A stretch of 8,048 nt of DNA from Planctomycetota bacterium (GTDB lineage: Bacteria > Planctomycetota > Phycisphaerae > WQYP01), in assembly GCA_021838985.1 (NCBI GenBank), contig JAKCCC010000067.1, positions 1 through 8,048 of the forward strand. Direction: 5' to 3'. Below the pieces are notes generated by a model that saw only the letters and a list, made by a program, of their open reading frames with translations, was not told where the DNA came from and did no database searches. The position numbers were made by a program, and so were the translations under genes. Shown one piece after another: positions 1 to 6,672 of the stretch. Every line of letters begins with the position of its first letter. Within the stretch, counting starts at the first letter, position 1.

Positions 1-16
1 AAGAATCATCGCGCGG

Positions 17-223
17 TCAGGGGTCCTTTCGCCCATGCTTTCCCGGTGAGGCCCGTCGTTTTCCGACCCGGCGCTTTGTGGCAATGTTGATGATCCTGCC
101 GTCGCGCATGATGTAGCAGGGAGTGCTGGTCTGAACCGCCAGACGGCGGGCATCACGCGCCGCGCGGCGGAGCGCCGGCAGTGCGCCACGAAGGTCCGAG
201 TCCTTGGGCAGTGCGGGAGTCAT
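17..223 (-). CDS. Small antitoxin partner of the zeta-type toxin (68 aa)
   Basis: This is a small basic protein that probably neutralises the zeta-type kinase encoded just upstream. Residues 11-29 form a predicted helix rich in Ala, Arg and Leu (LRGALPALRRAARDARRL). The segment TPCYIMRDGRI follows at residues 34-44, and it resembles the short 'TPxxxxxDGRI' tail seen in many antitoxins paired with chromosomal zeta toxins. The C-terminus (residues 50-68) is Lys/Arg-rich. The start was chosen at 223 because its ATG overlaps the toxin stop as ATGA and has a strong Shine-Dalgarno GGAGG six bases upstream, inside the toxin gene. A longer in-frame start at 283 would lie deep inside the toxin and has no such signal. 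Translation is therefore coupled to the toxin. The toxin-first order is less common than antitoxin-first. The head of this protein recurs in the hybrid frame at 990-1313. The family assignment is inference from the motif and context. Confidence 0.72.
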   Translation of the reverse strand: MTPALPKDSDLRGALPALRRAARDARRLAVQTSTPCYIMRDGRIINIATKRRVGKRRASPGKHGRKDP

Positions 224-753
224 TGCTTTCCTCCAAAGGCGATAAGGCGCGGCGTCGCCTCCGCGCAATCGTAGATTATCCACTCGTCGGCGAGCGGGCG
301 ATACAGCCCCTCAAAGTTTCTCCAGCCGGTCTCAAAACGCGCGCGGATAACAGCCTCGGGGACATCGTGCCCGCCTTGCCGGACCCGCGCTTTTACCCGC
401 CGCACCGCCAATTCAACGCTGGGCAACCGGAGGAAGATAAGCTTCACCACGTATCCCGCCGTCCGCCATTCGCGGATGCGATGAACATATGTGCGCCCGG
501 CGAGGGTCGTCTCGAAGGCGAAGCTGCGGCGCGCCGCAGCCATGACGTCCATGCGCTGCAGCATGATTCGGGCCGCTTCAAGCGCGGCAGCCTCGGGGCG
601 TAGCGGGGAGATGCCCTGGGCAATCAGATCGGCGTTGATAAAATCCGGGCACTGCGCCTCCTGGAGCAGGAACTGCCGGGCGAACGTTGTCTTCCCCGCC
701 CCGTTTGGCCCGGCGATGATGACAATCTTACGGCTGGGGGATAGTAGCGCCAT
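220..753 (-). CDS. Zeta-type toxin, P-loop kinase (177 aa)
   Basis: This is a zeta/PezT-like P-loop kinase. Family members phosphorylate UDP-activated sugars or related nucleotide substrates and so poison cell-wall synthesis. The Walker A motif GPNGAGKTT is at residues 15-23. An NAD segment with Asp42 sits where the catalytic Asp is expected. The FETT segment at 80-83 matches the substrate-binding FExT region. The block RVKARVRQGGHDVPEAVI at 119-136 is the conserved RVxxRVxxGGHdVP signature with the lid arginines. The aromatic tail WIIYDCAEATPRLIAF is typical of the family C-terminus. The length fits the short chromosomal zeta proteins, and no key residue is missing, so it appears functional. 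The ATG at 753 has only a distant purine-rich stretch (AAGGA, 13 bases away), which suggests modest translation. The gene shares the ATGA overlap with its antitoxin at 17-223. The exact substrate cannot be read from the sequence. Confidence 0.9.
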   Translation of the reverse strand: MALLSPSRKIVIIAGPNGAGKTTFARQFLLQEAQCPDFINADLIAQGISPLRPEAAALEAARIMLQRMDVMAAARRSFAFETTLAGRTYVHRIREWRTAGYVVKLIFLRLPSVELAVRRVKARVRQGGHDVPEAVIRARFETGWRNFEGLYRPLADEWIIYDCAEATPRLIAFGGKQ

Positions 754-796
754 TGGGTGCTCTTTTTCCTTCCATTCTTATCTCGACTTTTGCTGA

Positions 797-827
797 TTTC
801 GGAATAACCGAAAGGCGTGATTTCACG
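797..827. promoter_or_regulatory. Two adjacent inverted repeats upstream of the zeta-antitoxin operon
   Basis: Two small perfect inverted repeats lie side by side 44-74 bases upstream of the toxin start. The first is TTTCGG-AATAA-CCGAAA (797-813) and the second is CGTGA-TT-TCACG (816-827). Their position suits an operator for autoregulation of the TA operon. I see no convincing -35/-10 pair, so this is a candidate only. Confidence 0.35.
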
Positions 828-854
828 GACCTTTTAGGATGGCGTGGAGTTTCC

Positions 855-882
855 GCACACCCGTACAAAACACGGGCTGTGC
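855..882. repeat. Bulged hairpin between the hybrid remnant and the zeta gene
   Basis: GCACA plus CCCGT (855-864) pairs with ACGGG plus TGTGC (872-882), leaving one bulged base at 877 and a 7-base loop. On the minus strand there is no T-run after it, so it is not a classical terminator. It may attenuate transcription coming from the remnants, or it may be a leftover repeat. The rest of 754-989 contains no gene that I can support. Confidence 0.4.
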
Positions 883-973
883 CGTGCCCCCCCGCCACCG
901 CGATTTCCGAAGGATTCGACCATTTACGCTCCTGAAAAATGGCAAAGGTTGAGCCTATTACCAGTCCACTTCG

Positions 974-987
974 TGATAAGATTATCA
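974..987. repeat. Short palindrome just after the hybrid reading frame
   Basis: TGATAA-GA-TTATCA is a perfect 6-bp inverted repeat beginning two bases beyond the stop codon of the hybrid remnant (990-992). It is AT-rich in a GC-rich setting. It could be a protein-binding site or a weak transcription stop. The function is unknown. Confidence 0.3.
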
Positions 988-989
988 TA

Positions 990-1313
990 TCAACCCGCAT
1001 TCCGTTCCCACTGGGCGTCTGGACCGCGCCCCAGGCACCGCAGCAGCTTTTCGCGCCGCATGTCGGCCCGTGCCCGCTGCAACGTGGGGTAATTTATACC
1101 GCCGCAGACTCGCCTCAAATCGCCGATGGTCAATCGCTGTGGCAGGCAACCCACGGCATTGCGCACCATTGCCCGCCTGGCGCCGCGCGCGCCACTTAGG
1201 CACCCACGCGGGATGCCAACCCGTTGCAGGCGGCGGGCGCCGCGCGCGGCGCGGCGAAGCGCCGGCAAAGCGCTCCGCAGATCGGCGGCCGTCGGTAGCA
1301 TTTTTCCGTTCAT
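990..1313 (-). pseudogene. Hybrid remnant: antitoxin head fused to a Fic winged-helix tail
   Basis: This is an open 107-codon frame made of two gene fragments. Residues 11-29 (DLRSALPALRRAARGARRL) match the zeta antitoxin head of this same window in 17 of 19 positions. From about residue 44 to the end, it matches the C-terminal winged helix of the Fic protein at 1825-2874: about 33 of 64 residues are identical, including YPTL, LRCLG and WER. The Fic similarity actually begins a little earlier in another frame (AACNGLASRVG against AAYNEFESRVG). It then loses one base near 1201-1204 and continues in the open frame, so the piece arose by decay. The junction lies near 1225-1235. The ATG at 1313 overlaps a zeta-tail stop as ATGA and has GGAG seven bases upstream, so the frame may still be translated. 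I call it a remnant, but an expressed hybrid protein is possible. Confidence 0.75.
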
Positions 1314-1369
1314 TCGTTCGCTCCAAAGCCAACCATTTGTGGCGCAACCCCCGAGCCGTCACAGCTTTC
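1310..1369 (-). pseudogene. C-terminal remnant of a second zeta toxin
   Basis: Directly before the hybrid frame, the minus strand encodes about 17 residues ending DGSGVAPQMVGFGANE and a TGA. They match the end of the intact zeta toxin (DCAEATPRLIAFGGKQ) in register. They also keep the 'D-x-S-G-x-x-P' tail typical of zeta proteins. The stop overlaps the next ATG as ATGA, exactly as in the intact pair at 220-223. Everything upstream of this tail is missing and is replaced by the end of an unrelated gene. It is a short match, but the shared junction makes it convincing. Confidence 0.65.
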
Positions 1370-1790
1370 ACTTAGACGATCCCTTCCACGCTGCCAGTCC
1401 CGCTTCGGTTGTCCTGTATTTCTGCACGCGACTTTGTGGTTTGTCGGGAATCGTCCGTTCCCCAACTCCCATAGCCATCAGCGGCGCCAGGTAGTTGGCT
1501 TGAAAAGTCTTCCAGTGCCTGAGCCCCGGTTTGACCATGATGGCCTTTACCGACCGGCGTTCACGGCAGAGCGCCGCGACTTGTGCGGGGACATCCGCGG
1601 TAACTTGTGCGGTCCTGCCCGCCGAAGTGCCCACCGCGCCACCGGCCACCATCTGCGCCTTGAATGTGACAATCAGAAATCCCGGCCGCTCCCCGAAGGT
1701 CGGCGAAGCGGCGCCGTGCCTTTTACACGCGGCGATCACCCGGTTGGTGCCACGATACCACACTATCGGTATCCTTGGCCAACAAATAGG
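1368..1790 (-). pseudogene. C-terminal remnant of an AlbA_2/COG2865-type ATP-binding regulator
   Basis: The open frame holds GTNRVIAACKRHG, then GFLIVTFKAQ, a variable linker, and a winged-helix tail ending near TIPDKPQSRVQKYRTTEAGL. That order is the C-terminal third of ATP-binding proteins with an N-terminal AlbA_2 (schlafen-like) domain. The same 'TIPDKPxSRxQKYRLT' tail also occurs in some Fic proteins. The expected N-terminal AlbA_2 domain and most of the ATP-binding fold are absent. Just upstream of GTNRV, another frame reads LLAKDTDSVVSW, which fits the preceding family segment ('..LLAxxxYxxGxVExWGRGTNR'), so a frameshift or small deletion probably lies near 1755-1765. The frame can be extended to a GTG at 1856 inside fic, but those residues look like nothing. 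The fragment ends naturally at 1368, where the zeta remnant begins. Confidence 0.65.
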
Positions 1791-1834
1791 ATCACGCATC
1801 ATTTTTGTGATCCTATTAATCGTTCTATGATCCT
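1785..1834. promoter_or_regulatory. Three TGATCCT sites at 20-bp spacing, with an 11-bp inverted repeat
   Basis: AATAGGATCAC (1785-1795) and GTGATCCTATT (1807-1817) form a perfect 11-bp inverted repeat with an 11-base loop. It begins eight bases behind the fic stop. A third TGATCCT at 1828-1834 overlaps the fic stop region. The heptamer cores sit at 1788-1794 (inverted), 1808-1814 and 1828-1834, exactly 20 bp (about two helical turns) apart. The stretch is AT-rich compared with its surroundings. It may be an operator for a winged-helix regulator, perhaps belonging to the decayed gene that follows. As RNA it can also form a hairpin, but no T-run follows on the minus strand, so I favour a binding site over a terminator. 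Confidence 0.45.
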
Positions 1835-2874
1835 GTTCGTTCCCATTCGGCGTCACGGCCTTTACCTAGGCAGCGCAATTGCCCCTTCCGTCTCAAGTCG
1901 GCTAACGCCCGTTTAAGCGTCGGGTAACTGACGCCAGGGGAGGCTCGCTGTACGTCAGCCAGCCTGAAACGGAGCGGCAGACGCTGGATTGCGTCTTCCA
2001 CCAGTTGCCGTTTCGCGCCTTTGGCACTGGTCAGATTCCCCACACGGGATTCAAACTCGTTGTAGGCAGCGATCAGCGTGCCCAAGAAGTATTCCCACCA
2101 GGGGCGAAGGTCGTGTTCGCCCTTGTGCCAACCTTGCGAGCTTTTGTACAGCGCCTCGTAGTAGGTTTCTTTGCTCTCCTCGACGATGCGTTCCAGGCTG
2201 ATATAGCGACCGGCTTCATAACCACACTGGTAAAGCAACAGAAGCGTGAGCAACCGGCCGATACGCCCGTTGCCATCCTTAAAGGGATGGATGCACTCAA
2301 AATCAAAAATGGCGCTGGCGACCAGCAAGAGCGGATCGGTTTTCGCTTCCGCGAGGGATTGCTGAAAAAGCTCCACGAGTCGCTGCATAAACTGCGGCGT
2401 TCCCACGGCGGATACAGGCCGGAAGCGCACCACCTGCCGACCATCGGGCCGCGTTTCCACGATGGCGTTGTCACGGCTCTTCCACGCGCCGCCTTTCTCG
2501 CCGGTGTAGTGGTAGATCATCTGGTGCCAGCGAAGTATGAGGCCCGTGGATAACTTCAAGCGCGAGTGATTGGAGTGGATATCGGCCAGTACGTCGCGAT
2601 AACCGGCCACTTCCTGCTCCGACCGGTCACGCGGCTGCGTTTTTTTGGTTACCAGAGGGGCGAGGCGCTCGGGAAGGACGGTAATGCCCTCCAGGCGATT
2701 GGAGGATTCAGCGCTTTGAATGAGGGCGACTGGCCGCAGCGTTTCCAGAACCTCCGGAAATTGTTCAGTGTAGAGATTCTGGCGGCCGCGAAATTCCCCC
2801 AACGCCCGCATCGACTTCAGGAGCGAATGAGCAATGGCCGTATCCAATAGATAGCCGTGCTCGAATGATTTCAT
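1825..2874 (-). CDS. Fic family protein adenylyltransferase, class II, with winged-helix tail (349 aa)
   Basis: This Fic-domain enzyme is expected to transfer AMP (or another nucleotide part) from a nucleotide to hydroxyl groups of target proteins. The complete core motif HPFKDGNGRIGR is at residues 196-207, with catalytic His196, Asp200 and the anion-binding GNGR. An N-terminal helix carries SNRLEG (58-63), which fits the inhibitory motif (S/T)xxxE(G/N). Glu62 should block ATP, making this a self-inhibited class II Fic. Residues 1-100 match the Fic_N region. Residues 285-349 form a winged-helix-like tail (ADVQRASPGVSYPTLKRAL), suggesting DNA binding or autoregulation. The start at 2874 overlaps the helicase stop as ATGA and has GGAGGG six bases upstream, so the two genes are translationally coupled. 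All catalytic residues are present. The target protein is unknown. A second copy of its tail survives at 990-1232. Confidence 0.93.
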   Translation of the reverse strand: MKSFEHGYLLDTAIAHSLLKSMRALGEFRGRQNLYTEQFPEVLETLRPVALIQSAESSNRLEGITVLPERLAPLVTKKTQPRDRSEQEVAGYRDVLADIHSNHSRLKLSTGLILRWHQMIYHYTGEKGGAWKSRDNAIVETRPDGRQVVRFRPVSAVGTPQFMQRLVELFQQSLAEAKTDPLLLVASAIFDFECIHPFKDGNGRIGRLLTLLLLYQCGYEAGRYISLERIVEESKETYYEALYKSSQGWHKGEHDLRPWWEYFLGTLIAAYNEFESRVGNLTSAKGAKRQLVEDAIQRLPLRFRLADVQRASPGVSYPTLKRALADLRRKGQLRCLGKGRDAEWERTGS

Positions 2875-5800
2875 TTTGCTCCCTCCGTGGAGAGGCTGCT
2901 TCGCATATCTTTAAGCGTTATCGCATAGTGCTGGACCTTAACCACTTCGCCCCAGGGCAGACGAGCCGGATTTTCGATCGGCGGAAAAATGGTGGGCTGG
3001 CCGTTGCAATTCGTAACCACGTAGAGCCAGAAGCATTCGGGCCGGTCCTGAGCGACGCGTAATTCATTGGGCGTCAGCAGCACCGAGCCGCTTTCCGCGC
3101 CAAGGCCTTTGACTTCGATAAGCCGCAAGTCGCCGGAATTTAAGTCCAGGCTGGTGATATCGTAGCCGAGATTTTTTTCGTGGACGTCATAAACCTGCCG
3201 GCCTTGCGCCTTTTCGTGCTCCAGCACCACCTGCATGGCGATGGCCTCGGTCTGGAGATTCTGCCGGAGGTTGCGCACCTCCGGCGCGTCCCGCTCGGGA
3301 TGCGGCAGAACCAGAACGCTGGTCAGACGCTCCACGTCCTGCAGGGATAGAGAACGTTGTCGCTCCAGTTCGCGGCGGCGGCGCTCCCGGCGGGCCAGCA
3401 ATTCGGCCTGCCGGTTTTCCGCCTGGGAAAGCCGCCCCTCCGCGCCGGGCAGCTTTTTCTCCACGTCGGTAGCCGCTTTGCCGATTTCGTCATCAGCTCT
3501 CTGAATAAGCTCGGTCAGTGATAGCTTCACGTGTTCGGCGACGCGTTCGATTTCCCCCAGCCGCTCTTTGCGGGTTTGCTCCAGAAATGGCTGGAGCGCG
3601 GTTTTCTGGAACCAGGCGGTTGGCTCCGGCCCCTGGGCCGCCGCGGGCATATCGTGCGGCGCGGGGGCTGGCGTAAAGTTGCCCAATATCCCCGGCTCGC
3701 GCATGGCGGGGTCTTTGCCGTCAGCCACTTCCACGGCGAAGAGCCGCTCATGGATGACCTGTCCAAGCCCGTCCACCACGCGAGCGCGGTAAAAGTCAAG
3801 GCGTACCGGCGTATCGTGCTCCAGCGAGTAAAAACAGGCCCCCTGGCCAAAAGCGTCCGTGGCCAGCTCCGACGTATGTCGCCGTATGGCCTCGAAAAGT
3901 GGATGACCGGGCGTGATCCATTCCAGGGAATTTTTCTCAGCCGCTTCGCGGTCCGTGGAACAGCGCGGGTACTGGATCGAAAGCGCCGGCAGCCGCCAAT
4001 CCGAGGCGCCTTCGTAATGGCGTAAGGCCGGCGGCGTACGGCCCGGCTCGAAGGCGTGCGGCACGGTGGAAATTGTTTTCAGCTCCAGCCGGGCATAGGG
4101 CGCTGCTTCGCTGACAAAACGGGCGATGGTTTCGGGCACCACGCGGCGTTCCTGGGCCAAGGCCCGGCGCTCCACGAGCATCTGCAGATTGAGCTTTTTA
4201 GAGGCCAGGCCTTCCAGCGCGTTTTGGCAGATGGCGCGGAACTGCTCTTCTTCAACATTCTTCAGCAGCCGTTCCTCCAGGTCGCCATCGCCGAGTTTAC
4301 CGGCGTAATAATCGCGCAGCACTTTTTCAACGTGCACGGCCGGCAACACTTCGCCGACCACGTTGAAAACGGCGTCATCGTCGAGCGCGTCCCGAATTTC
4401 CTGCAGCTTGGCCAGCAGCCGCTGCAGGACATGGCCCTCGATGGTGTTGCCCGCGACGAAGTTGAATATGAGGCACGTCTTGTGCTGACCATAGCGGTGA
4501 ATCCGGCCCATCCGTTGTTCCAGGCGGTTGGGATTCCAGGGGATATCGTAGTTAAACAGAATGTTGCAGACCTGCAGGTTGATCCCCTCGCCGGCGGCCT
4601 CCGTGGCGACCAGAATCTGAATCGCCCCATCGCGGAATTGCTGCTCGGCAAAGAGACGCGAACCGGGTTCATCGCGCGAGCCAGGCTTCATGCCGCCATG
4701 AATACAACCCACCCTGAAGCCCCAATCCTTGAACCTGGCCACCAGATAATCCAGCGTGTCCTTAAACTCGGTAAACACCAACAGACGCTGGTCGGGCCGG
4801 TCGAAAAAGCCTTCGTTCTGGAGCAGTTCCTTCAGCCGCGACAGCTTCGCCTCGCCGCCGCCGTCCTCCACCGTGCGGGCCTGGGCGGCAAGTTCACGCA
4901 GCTCCTGAACTTCCTGGCGGACCTGTTCGGCATTGCCCGCCAGCGTGACGGCTTCCAGCGTTGCTTCCAGCCGCTCCCGTTCGAGATCCTCCATTTCTTC
5001 GATTTCTTCGGATGACGGCAAATCCAGCGGCGCTTCGCGGGCCAATTCCTGGGCGTGCTTCAGGCCATCTTCCAATCGGCGGGCGCGGTTTTCCAGGCTG
5101 TGGCGTATGGCGTAGGCGCTGGAGGCCAACCGGCGCTGGTAAAGCGACATCAGGAAGCCCACGGCACGAGCTCGCCGATCCTCGCTCTGGGCCGCCGCCT
5201 TGGCGCTCTGGCGTTTCACCAAGCGCGTGACCTCCTGATAGAGCTTGAATTCCGGTCCGTCGATCCGGAAGTCCACGGTATGGGGGATGCGTTTGGTGAA
5301 AATCTTCCGGGCCACCCAGGCGCCGTCCGGTTGCCGTTGCGGAAAATAGACCATGGCCTCCTTGGTGCGGCGCAGATAGAACGGCGCCCGGCGGCGCTCC
5401 ATCGCCTGGCGGATGGATTTCACGTCCGCGTAGGCGTCCGGGTCGAGCAGTTGCAGGAACAGGCTGAAGTTTTCAGGATTGCCTTGGTGCGGCGTGGCGG
5501 TGAGCAACAGCAGGTGATCGGTGGTATCGCGGAGAAGCTCGCCCAGTTTATACCGCAGGCTTTTGTGGGTTTCATCAGACGCGGACATTCGGTGGGCTTC
5601 ATCCACAATGACCAGATCCCAGTGCGCCTGCCTGAGGCCGGGCAATATGTCGTCGCGTTTGGCCAGATCCAGTGAGGTGATAATCCGCTTTTTTTCCTGC
5701 CATTGGTTGAAGCCAAACTGCTCCCGGATATCGGCTCCCCGCATGATCTCGAATTTCGCCTCGAATTTATCCCGCAGTTCCCGTTGCCATTGGAATGCCA

Positions 5801-6284
5801 GATTGGCCGGAGCAACAACCAGGATGCGCTCGGCCAGGCCGCGCAGTTCCAGTTCACGGATAAGCAGCCCGGCCATAACCGTCTTGCCGGCCCCGGCATC
5901 ATCGGCCAGCAGAAAACGCACGCGGGCGAGCTTCAGCAGATAGTCGTACACGGCCTCCAACTGGTGCGGCAGCGGGTCCACGCGGGAAATGGACAGGCCA
6001 AAGTAGGGGTCGAATTCATACGCGATGCCCAGTGCATAAGCCTGCAGGCCCAACCGGAGCAAGGGGCCGTCGCCGGCGTAGTTGAGCGCGGTATCGTGAA
6101 TAGTGAGCTTGGCGATTTGATCGGCGGTCAGTGTGACCTCGTAAAATCGTTTGCTCTGCAGGCCAACCAGGCCGGCAACCCAGGTTTCAGGCCCCGCGGC
6201 GCGAACCGTCTTCACCCGCATCGGCTCACTGAACAGCGAACCGGTGAGGGTTTGGCCATCCCGGATGGGCGGAGGTTGGTTCAC
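2871..6284 (-). CDS. SNF2-type DEAD/DEAH helicase with C-terminal DUF3883 (1137 aa)
   Basis: This large SF2/SNF2-family ATPase probably moves along or remodels DNA as part of a defence system. Numbered from the GTG at 6284, Walker A is DDAGAGKT (Lys134) and Walker B is DEAH at 228-231. LLLLTATPHQG follows near 260, a charged helical insertion spans about 356-485, the second lobe begins with LLVFTEF at 501, and motif VI is QRMGRIHRYGQ from 590. Residues about 888-990 are strongly charged and likely coiled coil. The end is a DUF3883 domain with GYDI (Asp1042) and IEVKG (Glu1057, Lys1059), a spacing reminiscent of PD-(D/E)XK nucleases. I chose GTG at 6284 because GGGAG lies nine bases upstream and family similarity starts with LTGSLFSEP. 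An ATG at 6428 would add 48 residues with no recognisable similarity. The architecture resembles DISARM DrmD-like helicases, but no methylase, DrmA or DrmB is visible here. Confidence 0.92.
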   Translation of the reverse strand: MNQPPPIRDGQTLTGSLFSEPMRVKTVRAAGPETWVAGLVGLQSKRFYEVTLTADQIAKLTIHDTALNYAGDGPLLRLGLQAYALGIAYEFDPYFGLSISRVDPLPHQLEAVYDYLLKLARVRFLLADDAGAGKTVMAGLLIRELELRGLAERILVVAPANLAFQWQRELRDKFEAKFEIMRGADIREQFGFNQWQEKKRIITSLDLAKRDDILPGLRQAHWDLVIVDEAHRMSASDETHKSLRYKLGELLRDTTDHLLLLTATPHQGNPENFSLFLQLLDPDAYADVKSIRQAMERRRAPFYLRRTKEAMVYFPQRQPDGAWVARKIFTKRIPHTVDFRIDGPEFKLYQEVTRLVKRQSAKAAAQSEDRRARAVGFLMSLYQRRLASSAYAIRHSLENRARRLEDGLKHAQELAREAPLDLPSSEEIEEMEDLERERLEATLEAVTLAGNAEQVRQEVQELRELAAQARTVEDGGGEAKLSRLKELLQNEGFFDRPDQRLLVFTEFKDTLDYLVARFKDWGFRVGCIHGGMKPGSRDEPGSRLFAEQQFRDGAIQILVATEAAGEGINLQVCNILFNYDIPWNPNRLEQRMGRIHRYGQHKTCLIFNFVAGNTIEGHVLQRLLAKLQEIRDALDDDAVFNVVGEVLPAVHVEKVLRDYYAGKLGDGDLEERLLKNVEEEQFRAICQNALEGLASKKLNLQMLVERRALAQERRVVPETIARFVSEAAPYARLELKTISTVPHAFEPGRTPPALRHYEGASDWRLPALSIQYPRCSTDREAAEKNSLEWITPGHPLFEAIRRHTSELATDAFGQGACFYSLEHDTPVRLDFYRARVVDGLGQVIHERLFAVEVADGKDPAMREPGILGNFTPAPAPHDMPAAAQGPEPTAWFQKTALQPFLEQTRKERLGEIERVAEHVKLSLTELIQRADDEIGKAATDVEKKLPGAEGRLSQAENRQAELLARRERRRRELERQRSLSLQDVERLTSVLVLPHPERDAPEVRNLRQNLQTEAIAMQVVLEHEKAQGRQVYDVHEKNLGYDITSLDLNSGDLRLIEVKGLGAESGSVLLTPNELRVAQDRPECFWLYVVTNCNGQPTIFPPIENPARLPWGEVVKVQHYAITLKDMRSSLSTEGAK

Positions 6285-6293
6285 CGTTATCGG

Positions 6294-6298
6294 CTCCC
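6294..6298 (-). promoter_or_regulatory. Ribosome binding site deciding the helicase start
   Basis: GGGAG on the minus strand stands nine bases before the GTG codon at 6284. No comparable site precedes the upstream in-frame ATG at 6428. A possible -10-like TACATA lies near 6319-6324, but no clear -35 box accompanies it, so the promoter itself remains unassigned. Confidence 0.5.
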
Positions 6299-6436
6299 GT
6301 TGGCCGGTCACTTTTATGTATCGGACGGTTCGAGAATCGTTGGCCCTGACCCTATCGCCCTGGCTCCACGCCGCACGCCGCTCCCACCACGATCCAAGGC
6401 CGTCGTTCTCGAAGCATGGCCCAGCCACTGTTAACC

Positions 6437-6498
6437 AATCCCGATGGCCATCGATTATTAGCCGTTTGCGGCTTACCCTTCCGATAGCGGTCGGGATT
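6437..6498. repeat. Folded inverted repeat upstream of the helicase operon
   Basis: AATCCCGA (6437-6444) pairs with TCGGGATT (6491-6498) as an outer 8-bp stem. Inside lie a hairpin AGCCG-TTTG-CGGCT (6460-6473) and the palindrome CGATGGCCATCG, which overlaps the outer stem. This multi-stem layout is typical of dispersed intergenic repeats (REP-like) and could also end or modulate transcription entering the operon. There is no T-run on either side. Confidence 0.4.
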
Positions 6499-6502
6499 AA
6501 GT

Positions 6503-6672
6503 GGGAACGCAGAATGTATCAGTAGTAGGCACACTCCGCTGTGCCGTCGAACCAGCGCAAAAGCCGCGGCCACCACGACGCGGGCCGTATAGCAACCGAC
6601 CGCACGTAGGATCGTCCCTGCCAGCATTTATGGCCACACCACCCGCCGCCGCCGCCTTTATTCTAACCGGAA
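6503..6672. repeat. Degenerate relative of the 170-bp inverted-repeat element
   Basis: The first 70 or so bases follow the same order as the element at 6748-6917. GGAACGCAGAATG comes first, then AGTAGGCAC, a small hairpin GGCACA-CTCCGC-TGTGCC (6528-6545), and an A-rich AAAAGCC. The right end (GCCGCCTTTATTCTAACC) only loosely resembles the inverted terminal repeat, so this copy has decayed or ends differently. Its exact right boundary is uncertain. No coding sequence could be supported on either strand. Confidence 0.5.

Noticed and set aside
728..1000. Minus-strand frame overlapping the start of the zeta gene
   Set aside because: It covers the region with inverted repeats, has no recognisable family, and overlaps the zeta start in another frame.
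985..1371. Alternative minus-strand frame of 128 codons over the hybrid remnant
   Set aside because: Its product has no similarity, while the overlapping frame matches the antitoxin and Fic pieces residue by residue.
1785..1817. Intrinsic terminator of the helicase-fic operon
   Set aside because: The stem is good, but no T-run follows on the minus strand, and the third equally spaced site fits a binding array better.
4056..5015. Long plus-strand open frame (319 codons) opposite the helicase
   Set aside because: It is antisense to the conserved second helicase lobe and has no recognisable domain. It is explained by the GC-rich codon pattern of the real gene.
6285..6428. ATG start of the helicase at 6428 adding 48 residues
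   Set aside because: There is no ribosome site before it and no family similarity in the added part. The GTG at 6284 has a good GGGAG.
5703..6434. Plus-strand open frame (243 codons) opposite the helicase N-terminus
   Set aside because: It is a shadow of the minus-strand gene with its Walker A motif, and no protein family is visible.
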